Positions 7,146-15,400 of a DNA stretch of 40,085 nt are shown here, piece after piece (the stretch's first letter is position 1; each line of letters starts with the position of its first letter). The position numbers and the translations under genes were made by a program. The stretch is from the NCBI GenBank assembly GCA_947601845.1, contig CANQGH010000011.1, forward strand, positions 1 to 40,085, given 5' to 3'. Source of the stretch: an uncultured Bacilli bacterium (lineage in GTDB: Bacteria > Bacillota_I > Bacilli_A > RF39 > UBA660). The notes below the pieces were generated by a model, which saw nothing but the letters and a program-made list of their open reading frames with translations, did not search any database and had not been told where the DNA came from.

Positions 7146-8315
7146 TTATTTTAATTGATCTAAGAAACTATTACCAATATTAGGTGCATTAACACCAAAA
7201 TTTTCAGCTATAGTAGCACCAATATCAGCCATTGATTCTAATACTGGTAATTTCTTAGGACTTTTGAAATTTCTACCAAATATAATAACAGGTACATTTT
7301 CCCTAGTATGATTACTATTTGGGAAAGTAGGATCATTACCATGGTCAGCGGTAATAATTAATATATCATCATTATTTAATTTATTTAATATTAGAGGTAT
7401 TTCTACATCTAGTTCTTCTATGGCGGTAGCATAACCTTGAATGTCCTTCTTATGACCAAAAGAAGTATCAAATTCACTTAAATTAGTAATACATACACCA
7501 GTAAAGTTTTTGCTCATTATATCTGTCATTTTATTAATTGTATCAATATTAGTACTAGATGATTTTATAACTTTAGTTATTCCTTCACCATCAACTATAT
7601 CATTTAATTTACCAATAGATATAACACTATAATCATTATCTTTTAAATAATTTAATACACTCTTTTTAGAAGGTTTTAAAGTATAATCTTTTCTATCATT
7701 TGTGAACTTATATTTACCGTTTTTACCAGAAAAAGGTCTAGCAATTACTCTTGCTACGCGCCATTCATCTTTTTGAGTAATCTTCCTTATTATTTCACAA
7801 TAATTATATAATTTACTAACAGGTATTATATCTTCATGGGCAGCAATCTCTAAAGTTGAGTTACCTGATGTAAAGATAATGAGTGAACCATAATTTATAT
7901 GTCTATCACCCAATTCATTTAAAATGCTTTCTCCAGATGCTACCTTATTTCCAATCAACCTTCTACCAATAGTTTTCTCGATAGTATCAAGTAAATCAAG
8001 TGGAAACGCATAAGGTGCAAAAGATTTAAAAGGATTTTTTGATTCTAATCCGATAATTTCATAATGGCCAGAAATACTATCTTTACCAATATTAGTAGGT
8101 TTAGCAATAGTATAATAAGCTTCAACATTAGGATTATCATCCATATTAATTGTATTTAAAAATCCCATTTTTTTAAGGTTAGGTATAAATACATCATAGT
8201 TTTCTACTATATGTTTTAGAGTATTACAGCCGGTGTCACCATAATCATTGGCATCACTTGCCTCCCCTACTCCTAATGAATCTAAAATTAATACAAATAT
8301 TCTTTTAAACTTCAT
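7146..8315 (-). CDS. deoB: phosphopentomutase
   Basis: Interconverts ribose/deoxyribose 1- and 5-phosphates in nucleoside salvage. An alkaline-phosphatase-fold enzyme of normal length (389). Metal-site motifs are present: ILDSLGVGEASDA (residues 10-22), SGHYEIIGLE (about 83-92), and ITADHGNDP with NHTRE near the C-terminus. Ribosome site AAGGAG upstream of the ATG. It lies 11 bp after xerD on the same strand, the same pair as xerD(ripX)-drm in Bacillus. Its downstream terminator was split by the insertion sequence, so read-through into that element is possible. Confidence 0.96.
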   Translation of the reverse strand: MKFKRIFVLILDSLGVGEASDANDYGDTGCNTLKHIVENYDVFIPNLKKMGFLNTINMDDNPNVEAYYTIAKPTNIGKDSISGHYEIIGLESKNPFKSFAPYAFPLDLLDTIEKTIGRRLIGNKVASGESILNELGDRHINYGSLIIFTSGNSTLEIAAHEDIIPVSKLYNYCEIIRKITQKDEWRVARVIARPFSGKNGKYKFTNDRKDYTLKPSKKSVLNYLKDNDYSVISIGKLNDIVDGEGITKVIKSSSTNIDTINKMTDIMSKNFTGVCITNLSEFDTSFGHKKDIQGYATAIEELDVEIPLILNKLNNDDILIITADHGNDPTFPNSNHTRENVPVIIFGRNFKSPKKLPVLESMADIGATIAENFGVNAPNIGNSFLDQLK

Positions 8316-8326
8316 AACAGCACTCC

Positions 8327-9379
8327 TTACTTCTTGTTCCTAGGATGATATGTTTCATAGTCTTGGCGAACCTTTTGATTAGATATATGTGTATATATTC
8401 TAGTGGTACTTATATCTGAATGACCTAACAATTCTTGGATAGTTCTAAGGTCTGATCCGTTTTCTAACATATGAGTTGCAAAACTATGTCTTAGTGTATG
8501 TGGTGAAACATCAACGTGAATATTACAAGCATTTAGGCGATGTTTTAACATTTTAAAGAAACCACTTCTACTCATAACCTTACCATGGTTATTTAAAAAT
8601 AAGTGATCATCCTTCTTCATATTATAGAGTTTAGGACGTCTTTCTAAATATTCGTGCATGGAATCTAAAACATATTCCCCAATAGGAATCATTCTTTCCT
8701 TTTTTCCTTTACCCATACATCTAACAACACAATTTTCTAAATCAATATCATTCATGGTTAAGCTTAATAACTCACTTACTCTTAATCCTGTTGCATATAT
8801 TAATTCTAACATAGCTTTATCACGATAGTCAAATATAGTAGCCTTTTCAATATCTAGTAATCTGTCAACTTCTTCTACTGTTAATACCTTTGGTAGTTGT
8901 TTTCTTAATTTAGGGCGTTCTACTGAAGATGATACATCAACGCTAATATATTCGTGTTGATATAAGAAAGCATGAAAATTTTTAATAGTTGTTAGCTTTC
9001 TAGCAATCGATGTAGTAGTCAAATTTTCATCTTTACTAAGTTCTATTAAATAGTTAGAAATATTTTCTTTGGTAATAGAACTAATTTTATTTATATGCTG
9101 TGACAATAAATAATCATGATATTTATCTAAATCATTATCATATGAATATACAGTATTTTTAGATAAACGCCGTTCGTATTCAATATAATCTTTATAAAGT
9201 AGCATATGGTTTTCTATATCATCTAATTCTCTTATATTAGCTATATCTTTTTCATTTATAAAGACATTATTTATTAATATTTTTCCTTCATCATTAAAAT
9301 ATTTTTGATATATGCCTTTTATTTTTTGACCGTTATTTAAAGTAATCTGTACTTTTTTATTACATAATTCTAATTTCAA
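8327..9379 (-). CDS. xerD: XerD-type tyrosine recombinase with an extra N-terminal domain
   Basis: Site-specific recombinase that resolves chromosome dimers at dif with XerC. The catalytic set is complete: R200 (ATGLRVSE), K224 (GKGKKERMIP), H294 and R297 (HTLRHSF), H320 (LLGHSDIS), Y329 (RIYTHIS). Residues 59-350 correspond to a whole XerD (about 295). The first 58 residues are extra and predict as short beta strands (VQITLNNGQKIKG ... ILINNVFI), resembling an Sm-like or SH3-like barrel. They are probably translated: the TTG start has GGATGTGA at proper spacing, whereas the ATG at residue 59 has no ribosome site. The deoB neighbour supports XerD over XerC. A clean promoter lies upstream. Confidence 0.9.
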   Translation of the reverse strand: MKLELCNKKVQITLNNGQKIKGIYQKYFNDEGKILINNVFINEKDIANIRELDDIENHMLLYKDYIEYERRLSKNTVYSYDNDLDKYHDYLLSQHINKISSITKENISNYLIELSKDENLTTTSIARKLTTIKNFHAFLYQHEYISVDVSSSVERPKLRKQLPKVLTVEEVDRLLDIEKATIFDYRDKAMLELIYATGLRVSELLSLTMNDIDLENCVVRCMGKGKKERMIPIGEYVLDSMHEYLERRPKLYNMKKDDHLFLNNHGKVMSRSGFFKMLKHRLNACNIHVDVSPHTLRHSFATHMLENGSDLRTIQELLGHSDISTTRIYTHISNQKVRQDYETYHPRNKK

Positions 9380-9402
9380 AGTATCACATCCAATATGATA
9401 AT

Positions 9403-9431
9403 ATTATATCACTATAAAAGAGGTTTATCAA
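9403..9431 (-). promoter_or_regulatory. sigma-A type promoter of xerD-deoB
   Basis: Minus strand TTGATA (9426-9431), 17-bp spacer, TATAAT (9403-9408). It sits between the distal end of CRISPR array 1 and xerD. Confidence 0.7.
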
Positions 9432-9479
9432 ATGGATAAAGTCTTTGTAGAAATGACAAATAGTATGCCATTAATAAAA

Positions 9480-9977
9480 TTATTCAAATATCATACATTA
9501 ACAGAATACTAAAACATTATCATATTATTTTGACTTTCGATGGTCGTTTTCAAATACCTTAAATTAACAGAATACTAAAACTTTCTCAGCTGATTTTTCA
9601 ATTTGGTCTTTGTTTTCAAATACCTTAAATTAACAGAATACTAAAACAATATTTGAGTATTGTCAATACTCAAAATAGTTTTCAAATACCTTAAATTAAC
9701 AGAATACTAAAACATTGCAAAATGATGGTGTTGGTATGTATCAGTTTTCAAATACCTTAAATTAACAGAATACTAAAACGTTTAGGTTTATAGCCAGTAT
9801 AAACATGCTGTTTTCAAATACCTTAAATTAACAGAATACTAAAACTAAATTTGCTTGTTAAAGGTTTATTTCCTGGTTTTCAAATACCTTAAATTAACAG
9901 AATACTAAAACTCTTGAGTAATCATTATAACAATGCGACCAGTTTTCAAATACCTTAAATTAACAGAATACTAAAAC
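9480..9977 (-). CRISPR. CRISPR array 1: 8 repeats, 7 spacers of 30 bp
   Basis: Repeat of 36 bp, in crRNA sense starting GTTTTAGTATTCTG and ending TTTGAAAAC. Units start at 9480, 9546, 9612, 9678, 9744, 9810, 9876 and 9942; all seven spacers are exactly 30 bp. The unit at 9480 has five changes and is the leader-distal, degenerate end; the others are identical. Transcription is on the minus strand, judged from the leader side (high coordinate), the degenerate low end, complementarity to the tracrRNA and cas gene direction. The spacer at 9648-9677 is a near-perfect palindrome. Confidence 0.98.
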
Positions 9978-10015
9978 CTCAAATTAATTATATAATTAAT
10001 TTGATATAAATTCAA
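9978..10015 (-). promoter_or_regulatory. array 1 leader with promoter and leader-anchoring motif
   Basis: On the minus strand: TTGAAT (10010-10015), 17 bp, TATAAT (9987-9992), then ATTTGAG abutting the first repeat. ATTTGAG is the known anchoring motif at the leader end of type II-A arrays, used for spacer integration. Predicted transcription starts at the leader/repeat junction. The -35 box begins only 7 bp past the stop of the csn2-like gene. Confidence 0.8.
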
Positions 10016-10022
10016 TAATATA

Positions 10023-11138
10023 TTAAATAGTTGTATTAGTAGTTAAGTAAGAATTAAAACAATTACTAGTGTCTTTGGTACTAACACAAATATTATATTT
10101 GAAATCGAAAATGTCATTCAATATTTTAATTATAACCATATCTTCAATATTATTAATATTCTCATCATTTATACTAACAAAATTTCCTATATATTCTAAA
10201 TTATTTAATATAGCCCTTCTTACCTTGTGCGTTAAAGTATCGTTAGACACTAACGTAGGATAGTTTTCATTTATTTTGATAATATAATCATCTAAATCTT
10301 CAAAATAAATAATACTATTATTAGAATTGATCAAAACGGTTTTTAATAAATTATTGTTTTGAGATAGTATATTTTTGTTATTAGTAAAAACATATATGTA
10401 CAAATTATTGTTGCAAGATAGTTTTTCTAGTTCTTTATATAATTTATATATTTGACCATTGCTTAATCTGCAATCAATGTTATTTATAATTAAAATTATT
10501 TTTTCTTTTATACATTGTAATTCAATTAGTTCCTCAATAAAATTGATGATAATCATTGATTGCTCATAAAATGATAAATAATTTAAAGGAATATTATTTT
10601 CATTTTTTATTACATTCAAGGACAAGCAATTGTCTAATATAATTTTAGGATTTATTTCATTAAAATGTAAGTTTAATTCTATAGCATTATTACTTTGAAA
10701 TAATTTAGTGTTTTTTAAATCATCAAAAGTTTCGGCTAAAATAGAATTTATTAAGAAATAGGATTCCGATTTGCTACTATACAAGTTTAAATAATTGATT
10801 AACAACTCTCTTAATAAACTATTTTTATTTAATTTAAGTTCATTATCTATATTCAAATTTAAAAAATCCAAATTTATTATTCTATACTCTTTTTTATTAA
10901 TTAATAAATCTTTATTAAATATTTTTAATGGATTACCATTATATTCAATATATTGTGTATTTTCTTTAACATCATTAAAATAAGTATTTAAGGAACAAAT
11001 AATGCTTTCTTTATAATCATAATCATTGCCAGCAATAAAGTTAATATTATTAGTTGGTAATTCAAAATTAATAATGTTATTAAATTTTTCTATTCTAATA
11101 CTATCACCCCTATTCAAAAATAATAAATTTTCTATCAC
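10023..11138 (-). CDS. csn2: Csn2-like adaptation protein, long form
   Basis: Called from position (after cas2, before the array, as in type II-A) and fold hints. A segment near residues 27-50 (INFIAGNDYDYKESIICSL) resembles a degenerate ABC-type P-loop. LSFYEQSMIII (about 187) recalls an ABC signature region, and KIILIINNID (about 212) a Walker B strand. Csn2 binds DNA ends as a ring during spacer acquisition. At up to 371 residues it is close to the long Csn2 class (about 350), not the 220-residue S. pyogenes type. The C-terminal third is unlike anything I recognise. The start is unsure: the GTG at 11138 lacks a ribosome site and overlaps cas2 by 29 bp. A GGGGTGA (11110-11104) is instead well placed for an ATT at 11099. 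Confidence 0.65.
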   Translation of the reverse strand: MIENLLFLNRGDSIRIEKFNNIINFELPTNNINFIAGNDYDYKESIICSLNTYFNDVKENTQYIEYNGNPLKIFNKDLLINKKEYRIINLDFLNLNIDNELKLNKNSLLRELLINYLNLYSSKSESYFLINSILAETFDDLKNTKLFQSNNAIELNLHFNEINPKIILDNCLSLNVIKNENNIPLNYLSFYEQSMIIINFIEELIELQCIKEKIILIINNIDCRLSNGQIYKLYKELEKLSCNNNLYIYVFTNNKNILSQNNNLLKTVLINSNNSIIYFEDLDDYIIKINENYPTLVSNDTLTHKVRRAILNNLEYIGNFVSINDENINNIEDMVIIKILNDIFDFKYNICVSTKDTSNCFNSYLTTNTTI

Positions 11139-11436
11139 CTATTTTTTCATCTTGCTTAGATCTTGAACCTATAATAATATTCATATTTTCGTATTGTTTT
11201 TCTGTTAATATTAAAGTTCTTATATATCCTTGAGGAGGTTTATTCTTAATTATTTTTATAACTTGTAAATCAGCTGAATCTTTATTTGTACAAATTTTCA
11301 CATAAATTGAATACTGTAACATATAGAAACCATTTTTAATAAGAAATTTTCTAAAATTATTGTAGTTTTTAATATCTATTATCGTTTTGGTTGGAAGATC
11401 AAACATAACTATTAGTCTCATAAATCTATAATTCAT
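11110..11436 (-). CDS. cas2: CRISPR-associated endoribonuclease-fold protein Cas2
   Basis: 108 residues from the ATG at 11436, giving MNYRFMRLIVMFDLPT, which lines up with type II-A Cas2 openings (an MSYRYMR-like start). Ferredoxin-like fold; the strand-1 Asp is in VMFDLP, followed by RKFLIKNGFYMLQYSIYV. Cas2 is the dimer core of the Cas1-Cas2 integrase. The frame continues open to 11511 inside cas1, but those residues are not part of the family. It overlaps the cas1 3' end by 11 bp with no ribosome site, so translation is probably coupled. Confidence 0.95.
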   Translation of the reverse strand: MNYRFMRLIVMFDLPTKTIIDIKNYNNFRKFLIKNGFYMLQYSIYVKICTNKDSADLQVIKIIKNKPPQGYIRTLILTEKQYENMNIIIGSRSKQDEKIGDRKFIIFE

Positions 11437-12328
11437 ATTCTTTAAAAGTTTCAACTTTAGGAAATATAATTTTATTAATATCTCCAGTTTCTGTAAAAGC
11501 CAATATTCCATCCAAATATTTTTGAAAAGAGTTAGTTAAAGTTTGATTTGTATTACCAATATCAATATTCCCATTTAGTAAATTAATCAAACTCATTCTA
11601 TCTTCTCGTGATAAATAGGTTTTATCATTCATATTTTGATAACACCACATGTCAACAATAGGTCTAAATACTTCAATTAAATCATCAGCTAAATTATAAT
11701 TATTAAATTCATTTTTGTGATGAATTCCAATATTTGGTATTAAGCCAGCTGCTACAATAACTCTACATATGTTAGTTCTTAAGATGGTATAACCGTAATT
11801 TAATGCACTATTTAAGGCATCTTCGTTAAATCTAGTAAAATCTTTACCAAATAATGCCTTGAAATAAATTTTAGCTGCATGCCCTTCCCTATTGGATTCA
11901 TCTCCATTATCAATCAAATTTTCATATTCTTTTAACTTATTAATAATATTAATATCTTTATTGAATAATTCTAGAAGTTTTCTTTGGTTAGCTATTTTCT
12001 TTTCTACAATCATATCCCAAATAAAATTTTTAAGATTATCATCCCACTTAATTTGATTTAAAATAATTCTAGTTCCACTACTATGCTGTTGATATGGCAT
12101 CATCATTCCTGTTGGCATCATTTTATCATTACACACTATAAAATTCACCTTATATTCCATTAGCTTACACATTAATTTTGATGTTAATAAGCATTTGTTA
12201 TTTTCAAGCATTAATGTATCAATATCTTCTAAAGGAATTTTATATTCATCATTGTTATTCTCTACTACTAAACTATCTAATTTTAACGATAGCTTTTCAC
12301 TTTCTTTAATATATATTATTCTATACAT
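11426..12328 (-). CDS. cas1: CRISPR integrase Cas1
   Basis: 300 residues from the ATG at 12328 (MYRIIYIKESEKL). An N-terminal beta domain runs to about residue 75, then the helical catalytic domain. The metal ligands expected for Cas1 are visible: Glu in DESNREGHAAKIYF, His in NIGIHHKNEFN and Asp/Glu in NLADDLIEVFRP. It inserts new spacers next to the leader. Oddities: no ribosome site before the ATG, and the start lies only 10 bp past the T-tract of the tracrRNA terminator. The cas1-cas2-csn2 mRNA therefore seems to need read-through of that terminator. The frame upstream to TTG 12352 runs through the terminator and was rejected. Confidence 0.96.
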   Translation of the reverse strand: MYRIIYIKESEKLSLKLDSLVVENNNDEYKIPLEDIDTLMLENNKCLLTSKLMCKLMEYKVNFIVCNDKMMPTGMMMPYQQHSSGTRIILNQIKWDDNLKNFIWDMIVEKKIANQRKLLELFNKDINIINKLKEYENLIDNGDESNREGHAAKIYFKALFGKDFTRFNEDALNSALNYGYTILRTNICRVIVAAGLIPNIGIHHKNEFNNYNLADDLIEVFRPIVDMWCYQNMNDKTYLSREDRMSLINLLNGNIDIGNTNQTLTNSFQKYLDGILAFTETGDINKIIFPKVETFKEYEL

Positions 12329-12337
12329 CTTAATAAT

Positions 12338-12431
12338 AAAAAAGAGATTCAAAAAGAATCTCGACTTCGGGATAAACCCTTATTTTAGTAAGCTCTGTCT
12401 AACTTACGGTATTTGGTGAACCATCGTTCAC
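12338..12431 (-). ncRNA. tracrRNA: tracrRNA
   Basis: About 94 nt between cas9 and cas1. In order on the minus strand: a 5' hairpin GTGAAC-GATG-GTTCAC (12431-12416); the anti-repeat (12415-12381); a nexus hairpin GGG-TTTAT-CCC (12379-12369); and a terminator GAGATTC-TTTTT-GAATCTC followed by six T (12362-12338). The anti-repeat pairs with the array repeat: ACTAAAAT with the repeat 5' end as a lower stem of about 9 bp, then a bulge (UU in crRNA, AGCU in tracrRNA). An upper stem of about 20 pairs follows, with one mismatch, one G-U and one bulged G. This 2/4-nt bulge is the same design as the S. pyogenes guide. Confidence 0.93.
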
Positions 12432-12437
12432 AATTAA

Positions 12438-12467
12438 AGTATATAATACTTTCTATTTAATTGTCAA
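12438..12467 (-). promoter_or_regulatory. tracrRNA promoter inside the cas9 3' end
   Basis: Consensus TTGACA (12462-12467) lies within the last codons of cas9; TATACT is at 12438-12443 (18-bp spacer; TATATA at 16 bp is an alternative). The start is predicted near 12431, exactly at the 5' hairpin of the tracrRNA. Confidence 0.75.
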
Positions 12468-15400
12468 CAGTTTTTCATTATTTTCGTGGCAATAATATCT
12501 ATTTCCCAGAATGTCAGTGTGATATTTTCTAAATTCTTTTACATTTTTACCTATAGTGATTTTTATTCTTTCAGAATTCTTAGTATCCCTTTGTCTATCT
12601 ACATAATTACATTCAATTATATTATCTAAATCTGAGTTTACTCCCATAAACACATATTCTTTTCTTTCATCATCTTTTATGATTTCAAAAACATCCCCGC
12701 GATATAGTGAAAAACAAAATTGATCACTATCTTCTATTTTTTTATTATATTTTTCTATTTTCAAAAGCTGCTCATCTAATTCATATTTTCCTTTATTATA
12801 TTTAAACATTGAGTTAGTTATAGAAATAAATTTATAAATCCCTTTACTATTTAAATATACATCCATTCTATACGGTTTTATTGATAATAGAAAAACATTA
12901 TTTCTAGGACAAATATATTTGTGCTTGATGGATAGATGATTTCCTAATTTTGTATCTATATATTTAACAGAAGTAATTTCGGGACCATTTCCTTTTTTAG
13001 AATATCTGCGGACTTTACCAAATTCTTTATAATATTCCATAAATGGGTTTTTGGAATTAGGATAATTATCAACAATTTGTTTTAATAAATCAAACGTTTC
13101 TGTATCATGATGATACAATAATAATGATTGAGGATTTTTAATCATTCTTTCCTTTAATTTTTCTCCAGCCTTATCATATATATTTGATAATTTGCTTATT
13201 ATATATTCTTCATTATTGATAATCCTAGAAGATTTAATAGTTTGATCAGATATTGCTCTATTTAGTTTTGTGTCTATTTTGTGGGATATTTTAGGATTCA
13301 ATTCTTTTAATGATTTAATATATTTAGGAAAAGGCTCACCATAAACTGCCCTATCGTATTCCTCATCAGTAAGCACATTATAATCATCGGAATTAATAAA
13401 TGATTCTAGACTATATATATTGGAATAAAATGATTTATTTTTATAAAATTTATTGTTATCGCTAGCCGCTATAATAAGGGCATCAACTACATGGTGTTTA
13501 TAATATTGTCTATCTTTAGGAAGATTCCATTTTTCCCTAATTTTATGAGTATAGGAACCTTTTACAGTAAAAATCTTAGTTTTAATATTATTAGCTTTCA
13601 TATAATTTTGTAAAGTGTTTAAAACTAATTTTGTAGAATACCTGGTATCTTGTAGATTTCTATTAATAAATCCTTGTCTAACTTCGTATTTATTAATATC
13701 TTTATCAAATAATAATAAATCTTTCTTTTTACTACTAATCAATCCACGTTCATAAAGATTTATAACATTATTTTTATAGTCTTCATAATTTATTGTTGCT
13801 GTTCCAGATGTAAAATACCTAGCAGGAGTTCTATTCCCCTTTTTCTGATTTTCAATACTATAACATAGAACTTTATTACTATATCCATCATCAAATGATA
13901 TAGATTTAGGGATAATGTGATCAATTTGAAATAAATTGTGATTATTAATTAAATCATCAATACTTATAGACTTGTTGGAATATATACATCTCCCATCTTG
14001 GTCATGCCATAATCTTAGCATAGTTAGTAATTCTCCAGGAATAGATTCAATGGTATATCCATAGGTCGTTACTAAGGAAGCCGCTTCTATCTTACTTTCT
14101 AAGTTCTTCTTTTGTTCTTTTTCAATATCTTTAGCATCAGTTGTGAACTCTCTAGCCATTTCAATAATAATTGTATCTAACTCGCCATATTTTTTCCTTA
14201 AGGCATTGATTATATTTATTGTTTGTCTAATACTTCTTCTGGCAACTGGATTTGTTACCTCTTCATCAATGAAGTCTGTTGGTATTTGCTTTTTACCCTG
14301 ATATAATTCATAATCTGGCTTAAGCAAATTGTGTTCAATAAACAGAGTTTGTTGTTCTTTAGAAGTATGCCATAAATCATCTAAAATTTCATTAATAGCT
14401 TTATAAGATAGTGAATGCCATTTACTAAATTTACTGTCATCTATATTGCAAATAGCCTCGATTATTTCGGAACCTAAATATCCTACATTTTCAGTTAGGG
14501 CTTTTCTTTTTCTAGATTTATCGGTTTCTAATGTTAAATAATAACTAATTTTATTATATGTATTATAATCGATATTACTTATGTCAATATTCATTTTTTG
14601 TAATTGAGTCATGAAGTTTTTATAAATGTCAAATTTATGGAATTCCGGCTTGCCTTTTTTATCTATTCTATAGCCCTCTATTAAAGCCATATCTTGGTTG
14701 GTAACTTTAGAAACTATTTTCATAACATTAGTAGTTTTAGTTTTCATAATTTCTTCATATATAGCCTTTTTTTCTTCAAAAGTTAATTTTTCATTATTTA
14801 TAGTTAAATTATTCATATCATTCAGAAAATTAAATAATTGAGCATCATAAGATCCTTTAGGGCAACGCATTTCATCTGGGAAAATAGTACATTTTCCTAT
14901 TAATATTTCAAACAAATTATCTAATGTTTCACCATTTGTTTTAAACCTTCCATAATCTGTTCTTGATTTTTCGCTACCTGGTCCATCAGAATATTCTCTT
15001 TTTGATTTAATTATTTCAATTAAACTGTCAATTACATCATTATCTATTTCTTCGTAATATTTTGATTGTGTTATTAAGATTTGTTTTAATTCTTTTATAT
15101 ATTCTTTCGTTTCAAAGACATTTTCATGTCCTCGTATTTCACCTTCTTCGTTTAATCTATCTAATTGAATTTCACATATAAACTTATCTTTTGATAATTC
15201 TAGATTTCTTTTAATAGTTTCATTACTGATTTCTGTATCTTTGTTAGATTCTAAATCCTCTAAGTAACTGATTCCTCTTCTTTTTGCTAGATGCATTATC
15301 GCTATATAAATTTCTTCTTTAGTTAATTTTTTAGTAAGGCCCTTAACTCTTATTTCATATGGATTAGTATTACAATAATCTTTATAATTAGGTCTTGTAA

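Larger units (their letters stand above)
5632..7147. terminator. bidirectional terminator split by an insertion sequence
   Basis: AAAAAGCATCAGT (5632-5644) and ACTGATGCTTTTT (7133-7145) are perfect complements now about 1.5 kb apart. Removing the element and one copy of its target repeat restores a 13-bp stem with a 22-nt loop flanked by A and T tracts. This is a shared terminator for the convergent DUF1540 and deoB genes; its T-tract reaches the deoB stop codon. Confidence 0.85.

Noticed and set aside
11437-11511. Longer N-terminus for cas2 inside cas1
   Set aside because: The residues come from an out-of-frame reading of cas1. MNYRFMR matches the normal Cas2 start.
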